Positions 9,511 through 19,092 are shown, numbered from the stretch's first letter. The stretch: DNA of 64,000 nt from Xanthomonas sp. Leaf148 (GCF_001423585.1 NZ_LMOP01000008.1:599515-663514), one strand, 5' to 3'. Made by a program: numbers and translations. Notes: generated from the sequence alone by a model not told the origin.

Positions 9511-9542
9511 CGCGAGACCGCAGCGATTGCTGCGGTCTCGCG
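9511..9542 (-). terminator. hairpin terminator of the aldo/keto reductase gene
   Basis: A perfect 14-bp stem (9511-9524 with 9529-9542) and a GATT loop, starting 8 bp after the stop of the minus-strand gene. There is no clear T-tract, so it may act as a 3'-end stabiliser instead. Confidence 0.7.
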
Positions 9543-9550
9543 GTTATGGC

Positions 9551-10546
<996 letters not shown>

Positions 10547-11115
10547 GGTGGGGGAAGCTCCGTGCAGCGAGGTAGGCGGGGAGAGTGGCGCGGCGTGCGT
10601 TAGCGCGATGTGGCCCACGCGCGAATGCTTGAGGCCGGTGAGTGGGGGGCGATGCTTTTTTTCTTTGGAATTGCAGCGCTGTGCAGTTTCCACGGATTTA
10701 ACAGCGGATGCGCTGAGCAAGGGTCCAGTTGTTGAAGGCACTGATGACACGACAGCGTCGCGTAGTAAACAGCGTTTGCTGCAGCATTCGATGACCTTTG
10801 GCGACACACAGCGTCTGCGTCTCGTTGCGCTTGCCGTATCGCCCATCGCGCGCGACGTGTTGCCGACGCCGCCATCGGCAGCCTGGCTTGGCCTGGTGCC
10901 GAAGACTGCGCGTGCGATGTTGCGGAACATCATGCTGTTGTCGACGCACGGCACGATCTCGCATTGCCACGCGCTTTAGGTATCACTGAGTGCAGTGCGC
11001 GCAGCCCCAGCGATCCGCCAGTGGTCACACGACGCAGTCAATGCCAACGACATCGGCCAACCTGCACGCGTTCTCTCGGCGCCACGCCTGCAACCGCATC
11101 GTTAAACAAACCAAC
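10547..11115. other. long non-coding stretch upstream of the reductase gene
   Basis: About 570 bp without a supportable gene. It contains the promoter region of the minus-strand aldo/keto reductase gene and ends at the flavodoxin-gene hairpin. Open frames on both strands lack ribosome-binding sites and have arginine/serine-rich, shadow-like composition. No tRNA-like or riboswitch-like fold was recognised. Confidence 0.5.
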
Positions 11116-11160
11116 GCCCGCGCGTATCGGGCCGCCTCAAGCCGGCCCAAACGCGCGGGC
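11116..11160 (-). terminator. hairpin after the flavodoxin-family gene
   Basis: An interrupted stem: GCCCGCGCGT (11116-11125) pairs with ACGCGCGGGC (11151-11160), and an inner GGGCCG/CGGCCC pair continues it. It lies 15 bp past the stop of the minus-strand gene. No T-tract was seen. Confidence 0.65.
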
Positions 11161-11175
11161 GCTGCGATGGTGGCC

Positions 11176-11745
11176 TTAGCCCTTGAGCTTGTTGGCAAAC
11201 TCGGCGACGCGCTTGCCAAGCAGCCTTGCGGTTTCCAGATCGCCGCTGCGCGGGGCTTCGTCCGGCGATGCGTCCGAGGGCGAGATTGCCAGCGCGCCGC
11301 CCCAACCGGCGGTCCAGTTGATGTCCTGCGGCCCGTGCGCCTTGGTGTTGGACGGCGGCAGACCGGTGCCGACCCAGACCTGCCCGTGCTGCTGCGACAA
11401 GGTCCAGAAATACTGGATGGTGGCGTACTTGTCGCCGTTCACCGAGGCCGAGTTGGTGAAGCCGGCGGCGACCTTGTCCTTCCATGCCTGCGCAAACCAC
11501 GGCTTGGAGCTGTCGTCGGCAAACCTCTTGAACTGCCAGGCCGGCCCGCCCATGTAGGTGGGGCTGCCGTAGATGATCGCGTCGGCTGCGCCGATCGCCT
11601 CCCAGGCGTCGTCGGGCAGTTTGCCGTCCTGGTCGATGCGGTACAGCGTGGCCTCGCCGACACTGGCGGCCCCTGCATGCACGGCTTCGGCCTGCTTGAC
11701 GGTGTGGCCGTAGCCGCTGAAATACACGATGGCGATCTTGCTCAT
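11176..11745 (-). CDS. flavodoxin-fold NAD(P)H-dependent oxidoreductase
   Basis: A 189-residue protein starting with the flavodoxin phosphate-binding loop (MSKIAIVYFSGYGHTVKQAEAV). It continues with the FMN-contacting DAIIYGSPTYMGGPAWQFK segment and the GYG-like GWGGAL region, as in WrbA/MdaB-type NAD(P)H:quinone reductases and FMN-dependent NADPH reductases. These transfer two electrons to quinones and protect against redox cycling. ATG 11745 is preceded by an AGGAGCGTCC site. It is monocistronic, with a hairpin after the stop. Confidence 0.88.
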   Translation of the reverse strand: MSKIAIVYFSGYGHTVKQAEAVHAGAASVGEATLYRIDQDGKLPDDAWEAIGAADAIIYGSPTYMGGPAWQFKRFADDSSKPWFAQAWKDKVAAGFTNSASVNGDKYATIQYFWTLSQQHGQVWVGTGLPPSNTKAHGPQDINWTAGWGGALAISPSDASPDEAPRSGDLETARLLGKRVAEFANKLKG

Positions 11746-12057
11746 GGACGCTCCTGCTGAACGAGGGAGGCCGATTGTGCGCACACCAGCCGCGACAGAT
11801 GAATGACCACGTGCGGGACGAACTGTTGCCGCGGCCGCTTGGGGCGGCCAATACAACCACTGCACAGCCACCGGGCAGGCGCAGCCGGCGTTCTGTGCTC
11901 ACATGTCCTGGTTCTGAGCGCGCCACCCACACCAACGTAGGATTGCTGACGCGTGTTGCCGGCCGCCGCTTTAGCCAGTCGCCGGCGCTAGGTGCGGCGT
12001 GTGCCAGGCGCGCTGCCACACCAACCGACGATAGCTGACGCGTGTTGCCGACCGCGC
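11746..12057. other. gap with an imperfect 35-bp duplication
   Basis: A segment beginning GCTGACGCGTGTTGCCG occurs near 11945 and again near 12034, the second copy running into the 3' end of the LysR gene. No gene was seen in this 312-bp stretch. Confidence 0.6.
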
Positions 12058-12954
12058 TTAGCCGGCCGCCGGCTCGGCCAGGCATTCGAGCAGGTAGTCG
12101 ATGAAGCTGCGCACCTTCGGCGCCAGATGGCTGCGGCTGGCGTACACCGCAAAGATGCCGATCTCGCCGAGTTGGTAGTCGGGCAGGATGCGCAGCAGGC
12201 GACCGCTGGCGATATGCGCATCGGCCAGGAAGTCCGGTTGCATCACGATGCCCTGGCCGGCCAGCGCCGCCGCATTGAGCACGTGGCCGTTGTTGGCGCG
12301 CAGCCCGCCGTGGATGCGTACATCGACATCGCCGTCCGGGCCATGGAAGCGCAGCTCGTCGCCGCTGGGCGAGTATTGGTACAGCAGACATTCGTGGCCG
12401 GCCAGGTCGGACGGATGCTTCGGCGTACCGGCGCGCGCCAGATACGCCGGCGCTGCGCAGGGCAGCAGCCGAACCTTGCCCAGTTGCCGCGCGATCAGCA
12501 TCGGCGCCGGCTGGCGGGTGATGCGGATGGCCACATCGAAGCCTTCTTCGACCATATCGACCAGGCGATCGGTCAGCGACAGGTCCAGCTCCACCTGCGG
12601 GTAGCGTGCGCGAAAGCCGGGCAGCAGCGCGCCCAGACGCTCGATCCCATAGCTCACCGGCGCATTGACTCGCAGCACACCGGACGGCTCCAGCGCCTGC
12701 GCGCCGATGGTGGCTTCCAGGTCGTCCAGATCGGCCAGCAACTGCAGGCAACGCTGGTAGTACGCCGTGCCGGCGCTAGTCAGGCTGACCCGGCGCGTGG
12801 TGCGGTTGAGCAGGCGCGTGCCCAGGCGTTGTTCAAGCGCGGCGACCTGGCGGGTGACGTTGGCGGTGGAACGGTCCAGCGCATCGGCGGCGGCGCTGAA
12901 GCCGCTGCGTTCGGCCACCGCGGTGAACACACGCATCGCATCGAGGGTATCCAT
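12058..12954 (-). CDS. LysR-family transcriptional regulator
   Basis: A 298-residue regulator. The N-terminal winged helix (residues 1-60) shows the LTTR pattern MRVFTAVAERSGFSAAADAL...VTRQVAALEQRLGTRLLNRTTR. A periplasmic-binding-protein-like effector domain (about 90-295) follows, including MVEEGFDVAIRI. It resembles the large subgroup that regulates small oxidoreductase and detoxification genes. It is transcribed away from the DoxX and DODA genes, with a 106-bp shared promoter region, so it very likely controls them and itself. The inducer is unknown. Confidence 0.93.
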   Translation of the reverse strand: MDTLDAMRVFTAVAERSGFSAAADALDRSTANVTRQVAALEQRLGTRLLNRTTRRVSLTSAGTAYYQRCLQLLADLDDLEATIGAQALEPSGVLRVNAPVSYGIERLGALLPGFRARYPQVELDLSLTDRLVDMVEEGFDVAIRITRQPAPMLIARQLGKVRLLPCAAPAYLARAGTPKHPSDLAGHECLLYQYSPSGDELRFHGPDGDVDVRIHGGLRANNGHVLNAAALAGQGIVMQPDFLADAHIASGRLLRILPDYQLGEIGIFAVYASRSHLAPKVRSFIDYLLECLAEPAAG

Positions 12955-13060
12955 GGCCGTTCCGATTGTTTCTTTGGTTGCAATAAATTATCCGAATCCG
13001 ATGTATTTATCAGATTTTAGTAAGTAATAGGCTGTGTGGGTCCTCAACGGAGTGCCCGTC
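12955..13060. promoter_or_regulatory. divergent LysR/DoxX promoter region
   Basis: This 106-bp gap is conspicuously AT-rich at 12980-13030 (GCAATAAATTATCCG, then GATGTATTTATCAG) compared with its GC-rich surroundings. That is where divergent promoters and a LysR operator (T-N11-A type) would be expected. No single site can be assigned with certainty. Confidence 0.5.
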
Positions 13061-13471
13061 ATGTCCACCCACCTCGCACCGCCTGGGACTGCTGCCTACG
13101 GCGCGGCACTGCTGCGTATCAGCCTGGGCGCCCTGTTTCTGGTGCATGGTCTGACCAAGCTGTTGGTGTTCACCCCGGCCGGCACCGTGGGCTACTTCCA
13201 GTCGCTCGGCCTGCCCGCCGCGCTGGCCTATCTCAGCATGGCGCTGGAACTCGGCCTGGGCCTGGCGTTGCTGTTGGGCCTTTACGCACGCTGGGTGGCG
13301 CTGCTCGGCGTGCCGCTGCTGCTGGGCACCATCGTCAGCGTGCATGGCGCCAACGGGTTCGGTTTCTCCAACCCGGGTGGCGGTTGGGAGTATCCGGCGC
13401 TGTGGGCGGTGTTACTGATCGTGCAGTCGCTGCTGGGCGATGGCGCGCTTGCGCTGAAGCCGGCGCGCTGA
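13061..13471 (+). CDS. DoxX-family membrane protein
   Basis: A 136-residue protein with four hydrophobic helices, including the family start AAYGAALLRISLGALFLVHGLTKLLVF and a second helix ALAYLSMALELGLGLALLLGLYARW. DoxX-like proteins sit in the inner membrane and are often genetically linked to oxidoreductases or thiol stress genes; a precise activity is not established for this subgroup. ATG 13061 is preferred over the upstream GTG at 13034 because AACGGAG lies at a good distance and the first helix follows normally. It is probably co-transcribed with the dioxygenase gene 39 bp downstream. Confidence 0.88.
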   Translation: MSTHLAPPGTAAYGAALLRISLGALFLVHGLTKLLVFTPAGTVGYFQSLGLPAALAYLSMALELGLGLALLLGLYARWVALLGVPLLLGTIVSVHGANGFGFSNPGGGWEYPALWAVLLIVQSLLGDGALALKPAR

Positions 13472-13510
13472 AGCCTGTCATTTTGAAGCCTGTCATATAA
13501 GGAGACACGC

Positions 13511-14317
13511 ATGAGCCGCATGCCATCGTTGTACATCTCGCATGGATCGCCGATGACGGCGTTGCAGCCTGGCCAGGTCGGGCTGCGCCTGGAAGAACTG
13601 CGGCAGCTGCTGCCACGGCCGCGCGCGATCGTCGTCGCCACCGCGCACTGGCTGGGCCGTCGCCCGCTGGTCAGCGCTGCCGCGCGGCCGGCGACGATTC
13701 ACGACTTCGGCGGTTTTCCTGCGCCGTTATACGAGTTGGAGTATCCCGCGCCCGGGGAGCCTGCGCTGGCGCAGCAGATCACCCGCCGCCTGGAACAGGC
13801 CGGCCTGCATCCGCAGCTGGACCCGCAACGCGGCTTCGATCACGGCGTGTGGGTGCCGCTGCGCTTGCTGTACCCGGCGGCCGACATCCCGGTGGTGTCG
13901 GTGTCGATCCAGCCCGAACTCGGCCCTGCCCACCAGTTTGCGGTGGGGCGCGCGCTGGCACCGCTGCGCGACGACGGCGTGCTGGTGATCGGCTCGGGCA
14001 GCATCACCCACAACCTGCACGATTTTCGCCACGGGTATAGCGTGGAGCGCGAGGCGCCGTATGTGCGCCCCTTCATCGAATGGACCGAGCGCAAACTGCT
14101 GGAAAACGACATCCCCGCGCTGCTCGACTATCGCCGACAGGCGCCGTATGCCGAGCGCGCGCATCCCAGCGACGAGCACCTGTTGCCGCTCTATGTCGCG
14201 ATGGGTGCGGCCGGTGGCGACCAACTCGGCGCGCAGCGGATCGATGCCGGGATCGACCTGGGCTTTCTGGCGATGGATCTATATCGCTTCGACGGTGATG
14301 CCGCGATTGCCGCTTGA
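13511..14317 (+). CDS. ygiD: DODA-type extradiol ring-opening dioxygenase (YgiD-like)
   Basis: A 268-residue protein of the 4,5-DOPA dioxygenase/LigB family. Metal-ligand motifs are visible: LYISHGSP (His11), ATAHWL, FDHGVWVPL and the THNLHDF segment near residue 160. The IHDFGGFP motif is typical of this family. The enzymes open catechol-type rings between C4 and C5. It has a textbook AAGGAGA site before the ATG. The LysR-DoxX-DODA arrangement suggests a small inducible module handling an aromatic or catecholic compound. Confidence 0.92.
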   Translation: MSRMPSLYISHGSPMTALQPGQVGLRLEELRQLLPRPRAIVVATAHWLGRRPLVSAAARPATIHDFGGFPAPLYELEYPAPGEPALAQQITRRLEQAGLHPQLDPQRGFDHGVWVPLRLLYPAADIPVVSVSIQPELGPAHQFAVGRALAPLRDDGVLVIGSGSITHNLHDFRHGYSVEREAPYVRPFIEWTERKLLENDIPALLDYRRQAPYAERAHPSDEHLLPLYVAMGAAGGDQLGAQRIDAGIDLGFLAMDLYRFDGDAAIAA

Positions 14318-14331
14318 TCGGGTTGTGAAGG

Positions 14332-14356
14332 CAGTGCCGCTAACGCGGCGGCACTG
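14332..14356 (+). terminator. hairpin after the dioxygenase gene
   Basis: A 9-bp perfect stem CAGTGCCGC / GCGGCACTG with a 7-base loop, starting 15 bp past the stop codon. No T-tract follows, so termination would be weak or factor-dependent. Confidence 0.6.
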
Positions 14357-14477
14357 GAGCACTAAGGGCGGCACTTTGACACACGGCGGTAACGGCGTGA
14401 CTGCCGTGCCGCAGCGTTGGGTGCAGTAGTGCTACGCCGCAGCGATAAGCGCATTCGGCCGTACCGCAGCGCTGACG

Positions 14478-14612
14478 ACATCACCGCGGCACCGTAGTGT
14501 TGAGGCATCACCACAACACCGCAGTGCTGAGGCATGACTACAACACCTCAGTGCTGAGGCATCACTACAACACCGCAGCGTTGAGGCATCACCGCTGCCC
14601 CGCAGCGCTCTG
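14478..14612. repeat. 27-bp tandem repeat, about 5 copies
   Basis: Five head-to-tail units of 27 bp (starts 14478, 14505, 14532, 14559, 14586), each resembling GCATCACTACAACACC followed by a CCGCAGTG-like half. Degenerate further copies of the CCGCAGCG core appear from about 14408. Copies are contiguous with no spacer, so this is not a CRISPR array. It fills most of the gap before the radical SAM gene. Confidence 0.85.
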
Positions 14613-14677
14613 AAGCATTCACGATCTGCTGCGGTGCAGTCTCATAGGCTGAGACGCCCTGGCTGCATGCTGCCCGC

Positions 14678-15922
14678 TTGAAAATCCTCGACAAGCTCGC
14701 CGTCCTCGCCGACGCCGCCAAATACGATGCCTCGTGCGCCTCCAGTGGGGCGAACAAGCGCAATTCGCTCGGTACCGGCGGGATCGGCAGTACCGAGGGC
14801 ATGGGCATCTGCCACTCGTACACGCCCGATGGCCGCTGCGTGTCGCTGCTGAAGATATTGCTGACCAACTTCTGCATCTTTGACTGCGCTTACTGCGTCA
14901 ATCGCGTGTCCAGCAATGTGCGCCGCGCGCGCTTCACGCCTGAAGAAGTGGTCACGCTGACGCTGGATTTCTACAAGCGCAATTACATCGAAGGCCTGTT
15001 CCTGTCCAGCGGCATCATCCGCAACTCCGACTACACCATGGAACAGCTGGTGGAAGTGGCGCGGCAGTTGCGCGAGGTGCATCGTTTTGCCGGCTACATC
15101 CATCTCAAGACCATTCCCGACGCCGCGCCCGAGCTGCTGGCTGCGGCTGGCCGCTATGCGGACCGTCTGAGCATCAATGTGGAGTTGCCGACCGAGCAGG
15201 GCCTGACCTTGCTGGCGCCGGAAAAAAGCGTTGGCGGCATTCGGTCGGCGATGGGCGAGCTACGTTGGCGCATCGAAGAAAACCAGCTGGAGCGCAAGGC
15301 CGAAAAGGTGCGCCGGGCCAAGCCGCCGCGCTTTGCGCCGGCAGGCCAGAGCACGCAGATGATCGTTGGCGCCGACGATGCCAACGACCGCGCCATCTTG
15401 GACACCAGCCACAATCTCTACGGCAATTACCGCATGCGGCGGGTGTATTACTCGGCCTTCAGCCCGATCCCGGATGCATCGTCCAAGCTGCCGCTGCAGG
15501 CGCCGCCGTTGCAGCGCGAGCATCGGCTGTATCAGGCCGATTGGTTGCTGCGGTTCTACGAATTTTCGGTAGAGGAAATCGCGCCTGCACAATCCAGCGG
15601 CATGCTGGACCTGGACGTGGACCCCAAGCTGGCCTGGGCGCTACGTAACCCGGAGCGGTTTCCGGTGGATCTGAATGTAGCGCCGCGTGAGATGTTGTTG
15701 CGGGTGCCAGGGTTGGGTACCCGCAATGTGGAGCGGCTGCTGTTGTCGCGCCGGCATGCACGGTTGCGGGTGGGCGATCTGGCGCGGCTGCGGGTGCCGA
15801 TGAAGAAGCTGCTGCCGTTTGTGAGTGTGCTGGATCATCATCCAAGACAGCGCCTGGACGATCCGGCACGGTTACGTGCGCAGTTGGCGCCCGCACCGCG
15901 GCAGGCAAGTTTGTTCGATTGA
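14678..15922 (+). CDS. radical SAM protein linked to UdgX (TIGR03916-type)
   Basis: A 414-residue radical S-adenosylmethionine protein. The [4Fe-4S] ligands are C66, C70 and C73 (CIFDCAYC). The AdoMet barrel covers about residues 55-330, and the C terminus (about 340-385) carries a helix-hairpin-helix motif (LRVPGLGTRNVERLLLSRR) typical of DNA binding. This combination is the family annotated as putative DNA modification/repair radical SAM protein, always found next to a UDG-like partner, as here. The substrate and reaction are unknown. The start is a TTG at 14678; no better in-frame ATG exists upstream. Confidence 0.92.
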   Translation: MKILDKLAVLADAAKYDASCASSGANKRNSLGTGGIGSTEGMGICHSYTPDGRCVSLLKILLTNFCIFDCAYCVNRVSSNVRRARFTPEEVVTLTLDFYKRNYIEGLFLSSGIIRNSDYTMEQLVEVARQLREVHRFAGYIHLKTIPDAAPELLAAAGRYADRLSINVELPTEQGLTLLAPEKSVGGIRSAMGELRWRIEENQLERKAEKVRRAKPPRFAPAGQSTQMIVGADDANDRAILDTSHNLYGNYRMRRVYYSAFSPIPDASSKLPLQAPPLQREHRLYQADWLLRFYEFSVEEIAPAQSSGMLDLDVDPKLAWALRNPERFPVDLNVAPREMLLRVPGLGTRNVERLLLSRRHARLRVGDLARLRVPMKKLLPFVSVLDHHPRQRLDDPARLRAQLAPAPRQASLFD

Positions 15923-15930
15923 TGCTCCTG

Positions 15931-15972
15931 CCTTCTCCTATCGGGAGAAGCTGCCCGAAGGGCGGATGAGGG
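15931..15972. repeat. REP-like palindromic element (module B)
   Basis: CCTTCTCCTATCGGGAGAAG hairpin followed by GCCCGAAGGGCGGATGAGGG, the same module as in the arrays at 40.9 and 47.1 kb. It lies between the radical SAM and UdgX genes and could end the first transcript. The rest of the 15923-16255 gap shows no convincing gene, although one minus-strand frame (about 15985-16190) reads as protein-like (KTHHPRRKVPKRLEQEFGDR). Confidence 0.75.
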
Positions 15973-16255
15973 TGCGCCCGCAGGTATGAGCTGGACGTTC
16001 TTGATGGCTGCCACGAATCTCCAACTTCGGTCGCCGAATTCCTGCTCCAAGCGTTTGGGTACCTTGCGGCGCGGGTGATGTGTCTTGGCAGACGTCACCA
16101 AAACCGCCATCGCCCGATGCGATCCTGCGCGGGAGCGACAAAGCGATAGCAGCGATAACAACTGAAAAAAAGCAGCAGTAAAGATGCAAGACACAACCAG
16201 AGTGCCGGCGACGAAGCGACAGCCGGATCGGAAATCTTGAGGTCAGGTATACGTA

Positions 16256-17695
16256 ATGTTCAGCGCTGAGGTCGAACCACCGTGGAGTTTCGAGGCGTGG
16301 CGTGCGTTGGCGCGGGCGGGGTGGTGTGCGCAGGTGGAACCGGACGATGTGGCATGGAACGGTGGGGCGCAGGGTGGGTTGTTGATGGGGCAGGGGTTGC
16401 TGGAGTTGCCGCTGACCGTGCCGCCGCCGCGGGTGTCGGCGGACTTCATGCAGCTGGCTGCATCGGTATTGTGTCATCGCGATCCACAGCGGCACGCGGT
16501 GCTGTATCGGTTGTTGTGGCGAATCGCTTCTGGCGAAAAGGCGCTGCTGGAGCGCGCCACCGATGTGGATGTACACCGGCTTCGGCAATGGCAAAAGGCG
16601 GTGCAGCGCGATACGCACAAGATGAAGGCATTCGTGCGCTTTCGGCGTTTGCCTGGAGAAGAGGAAGATTTTGTGGCCTGGTTCGAACCCGAGCATTGCA
16701 TCGTGGATCGGGTGGCGCCGTTCTTCGCGCGGCGGTTTGCCGGCATGCAGTGGGCGATCCTCACGCCATACCGCAGCGTGCGCTGGGATGGCGAGGCGTT
16801 GTCGTTTGGCGATGCGGCGGTACGGTCGCAGGTGCCGGCCGACGACGCGCAGGAAACCCTGTGGCGCACGTACTACGCGCACATCTTCAATCCTGCGCGG
16901 CTCAACCCCACCATGATGCGGCAGGAAATGCCGCAGAAATACTGGAAAAACCTGCCCGAAGCGGCGCTGTTGCCGGAGTTGATCCGCGAGGCGGGTGTGC
17001 GCGTACGCGAGATGGCCGAGCGTGCGCCCGAGCCGGTGCGGCGGCGCGTGCCAGCGGCGCCCGCGCCCGCCGTGGAAGTTGCAACGCAAAGTCTGGCGCA
17101 GTTACGCACGGCCGCGCGCGACTGTCGCCGCTGCGAGCTGTGGCAACCGGCGACGCAAACGGTGTTTGGCGAAGGGCCGGACGATGCATCGGTGATGGTC
17201 ATCGGTGAACAGCCCGGCGACGAAGAGGATCTCAGCGGGCGTCCGTTCGTGGGCCCGGCCGGGCGTCTGTTCACCATGGCGCTCGACGAACTGGGCGTGG
17301 ATCGCCAGGCCTTCTACGTGACCAATGCGGTCAAGCATTTTCGTTTCGAGCAACGCGGCAAGCGGCGCCTGCATCGCAATCCGGAGCGTGCGCATGTGCA
17401 GGCATGCAGTGGCTGGCTGCAGGCCGAGCGCGCGCAGCTGCGGCCCGCACACATCGTTTGTCTGGGAGCGACTGCGGCACAGGCAGTACTGGGGCGGGGC
17501 TTTCGTTTGATGCAGCAGCGTGGGCAGTGGCAACGGCTGGGCGACGGCACGCCGGTACTGGCGACGGTGCATCCGTCTTGGGTGCTGCGACAAGGCTCCG
17601 AGGCGGCGCGCGAGGAAGGTTATCGCGGCTTTGTGGAGGACCTGCGGCTATTGTTGGCGCCGCCGAGTGCGGCAAGCGATCTGGCCAAGGCATAA
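16256..17695 (+). CDS. udgX: UdgX-type uracil-DNA glycosylase fused to an N-terminal DUF4130/TIGR03915 domain
   Basis: A 479-residue two-domain protein. Residues 1-about 250 form the domain found alone or fused beside the radical SAM partner (YRLLWRIASGEKALLERATD, HKMKAFVRF, YYAHIFNPARLNPTMMRQEMPQKYWKNLPEA). Residues about 280-475 are a family 4-like UDG with UdgX hallmarks: GEQPGDEED (317-325), the inserted loop KRRLH with His373, and HPS at 439-441. In characterised UdgX the histidine of KRR(I/L)H becomes covalently bound to the deoxyribose after uracil removal. C-R-R-C near residue 288 supplies Fe-S cluster ligands. The start codon is ATG with an AGGTCAGG-type site upstream. Confidence 0.95.
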   Translation: MFSAEVEPPWSFEAWRALARAGWCAQVEPDDVAWNGGAQGGLLMGQGLLELPLTVPPPRVSADFMQLAASVLCHRDPQRHAVLYRLLWRIASGEKALLERATDVDVHRLRQWQKAVQRDTHKMKAFVRFRRLPGEEEDFVAWFEPEHCIVDRVAPFFARRFAGMQWAILTPYRSVRWDGEALSFGDAAVRSQVPADDAQETLWRTYYAHIFNPARLNPTMMRQEMPQKYWKNLPEAALLPELIREAGVRVREMAERAPEPVRRRVPAAPAPAVEVATQSLAQLRTAARDCRRCELWQPATQTVFGEGPDDASVMVIGEQPGDEEDLSGRPFVGPAGRLFTMALDELGVDRQAFYVTNAVKHFRFEQRGKRRLHRNPERAHVQACSGWLQAERAQLRPAHIVCLGATAAQAVLGRGFRLMQQRGQWQRLGDGTPVLATVHPSWVLRQGSEAAREEGYRGFVEDLRLLLAPPSAASDLAKA

Positions 17696-17720
17696 AAAAA
17701 GCGCGTGCAAATGCACGCGC
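17694..17720 (-). terminator. hairpin with A/T tract at the end of udgX
   Basis: A 9-bp stem GCGCGTGCA / TGCACGCGC (17701-17720) preceded by a run of seven A residues. Read on the minus strand it is a classic stem plus T-tract and would stop transcripts coming from the FAS1 gene. On the plus strand it directly follows the udgX stop and may also act there. Confidence 0.75.
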
Positions 17721-17748
17721 ATGGTGTCGGAGAACAAGCCACCAAGAG

Positions 17749-17772
17749 AGGTCGCCGGCATGCCGGCGACCT
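17749..17772. repeat. 24-bp perfect palindrome
   Basis: A 24-bp perfect inverted repeat with no spacer centred on GCCGGCATGCCGGC, flanked by AGGTC / GACCT. It lies in the 300-bp gap between udgX and the convergent FAS1 gene. No gene is seen in that gap. Confidence 0.8.
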
Positions 17773-17995
17773 CGTTACCGCCGCTTCGCGGTTGGGTCGC
17801 GCGTCTTGCAACTGCACGCGCATGAATCGGCGCGTCGATGGGCCAGTGGACACGACCAACTCGTGCCCACAACGATCGCCCACCGACGCCATGCAATCAC
17901 GCATCAGCGAATGCGTCGCTAAGCGCCCACCGACGAACATGCGAGCCGTTTGCGTCGGTGGGAAAGCCGGGCATGCGCCAGCGACGTGCCTGCAG

Positions 17996-18553
17996 TTACG
18001 GCATCAGCACCTTGTCGATCACATGGATCACGCCATTGCTCTGGTTGACGTCGGCAATGGTGACGGTGGCGGTGTTGCCCTTGGCGTCGGTGAGTGTGAC
18101 TTTCTTGCCATTGAGCTTTGCGGTCAGCGGCTCGCCCTGCACGGTGGTCAGCGTGGCACTACCGCCCCCGGCCTTGATCTTGGCGATCAACGAGGCCGCG
18201 TCCACCTTGCCCGGTACCACGTGGTAGGTGAGCACCTTGGTCAGCATCGGCTTGGATTCGGGCTTCAGCAGCGTGTCCACCGTGCCGGCCGGCAATGCGG
18301 CAAACGCAGCATTGGTCGGGGCGAAGACGGTGAACGGGCCCGGGCCCTTCAAGGTGTCGACCAGGCCAGCCGCTTTGACGGCTGCCACCAGGGTGGTGTG
18401 ATCCTTGGAGTTGACCGCGTTGTCGACGATGTCCTTGGTCGCCAGCATCGGCGCGCCACCCACCATCGGATTGGACGCAGCGTAAGCGGGAGCCATCGCG
18501 CTGGTGAGGGCAATAGCGGTGGCAATGGCAAGCGACTGGAATGAGGTCTTCAT
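17996..18553 (-). CDS. secreted fasciclin (FAS1) domain protein
   Basis: A 185-residue protein with a Sec signal peptide ending near AYAASN and one FAS1 domain. The conserved H1 motif is GPFTVFAPTNAAFAALP and the H2-like motif is LTYHVVPGKVDAASL, ending with GVIHVIDKVLMP. Bacterial single-FAS1 proteins are periplasmic or extracellular and implicated in adhesion; no enzymatic role is known. It stands alone, with a T-tract hairpin 276 bp downstream and a 540-bp upstream gap. Confidence 0.95.
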   Translation of the reverse strand: MKTSFQSLAIATAIALTSAMAPAYAASNPMVGGAPMLATKDIVDNAVNSKDHTTLVAAVKAAGLVDTLKGPGPFTVFAPTNAAFAALPAGTVDTLLKPESKPMLTKVLTYHVVPGKVDAASLIAKIKAGGGSATLTTVQGEPLTAKLNGKKVTLTDAKGNTATVTIADVNQSNGVIHVIDKVLMP

Positions 18554-19092
18554 GAGGCATCGATCCTTTGGGTGAGCGATTACCTGGATGGCAATCGTGG
18601 ATCTTGATACGCGGCCAGATGCGGCGCGGATGCATCACGTGGTTTTTACATAAGGATGCTGCGCTGCACCGTTGTCATAATCCCCAGTAGCAAACCGCGA
18701 TCGAATGGTCCGTGGTTGAGTCTGTTCGATCAGCAATGCCCGCACATTCCGACCGACGGTTGAAAAACTCCTTGGCGAAACTGCAATGCAGGACGCGCGA
18801 TCCGGCTGTCACTAAGAGCAGCTAACCAACCGACGGTGCAGCTGCCAGGCGGACACGGCCAGTGCTCGGTGCGGCATGTGCCACGCGCACACTGCGGTTT
18901 CTCCGCGCCGTCCATACCCACCCGACAATTGCTCGCTCCGCGTTGTTAGCCACTCTAATTCCAGCGGCGTCGCCGCTATCGCATGACCTCCCTAATGCTG
19001 CACGAATGTTCGCGATTGGAAAAAGCGACATCGGTCAGTGCGATTAGTCTTGACGCCCTTGCGTGATAATCCTTTCTAAGGCGCTGTAGACC
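18554..19092. other. 539-bp non-coding stretch
   Basis: The divergent upstream region of the FAS1 gene (-) and a secreted-protein gene (+). It is somewhat less GC-rich near 18640-18700 and 19050-19090, where promoters would be expected. No gene, RNA or repeat was recognised. Confidence 0.45.

Noticed and set aside
14408..14612. Possible CRISPR array
   Set aside because: Units are contiguous and lack unique spacers; no cas genes are present.
15838..16194. Minus-strand open frame between the radical SAM and UdgX genes
   Set aside because: Part of it is the reverse of REP module B, and it overlaps the end of the radical SAM gene; a short protein-like stretch (KTHHPRRKVPKRLEQEFGDR) is noted but cannot be supported as a gene.
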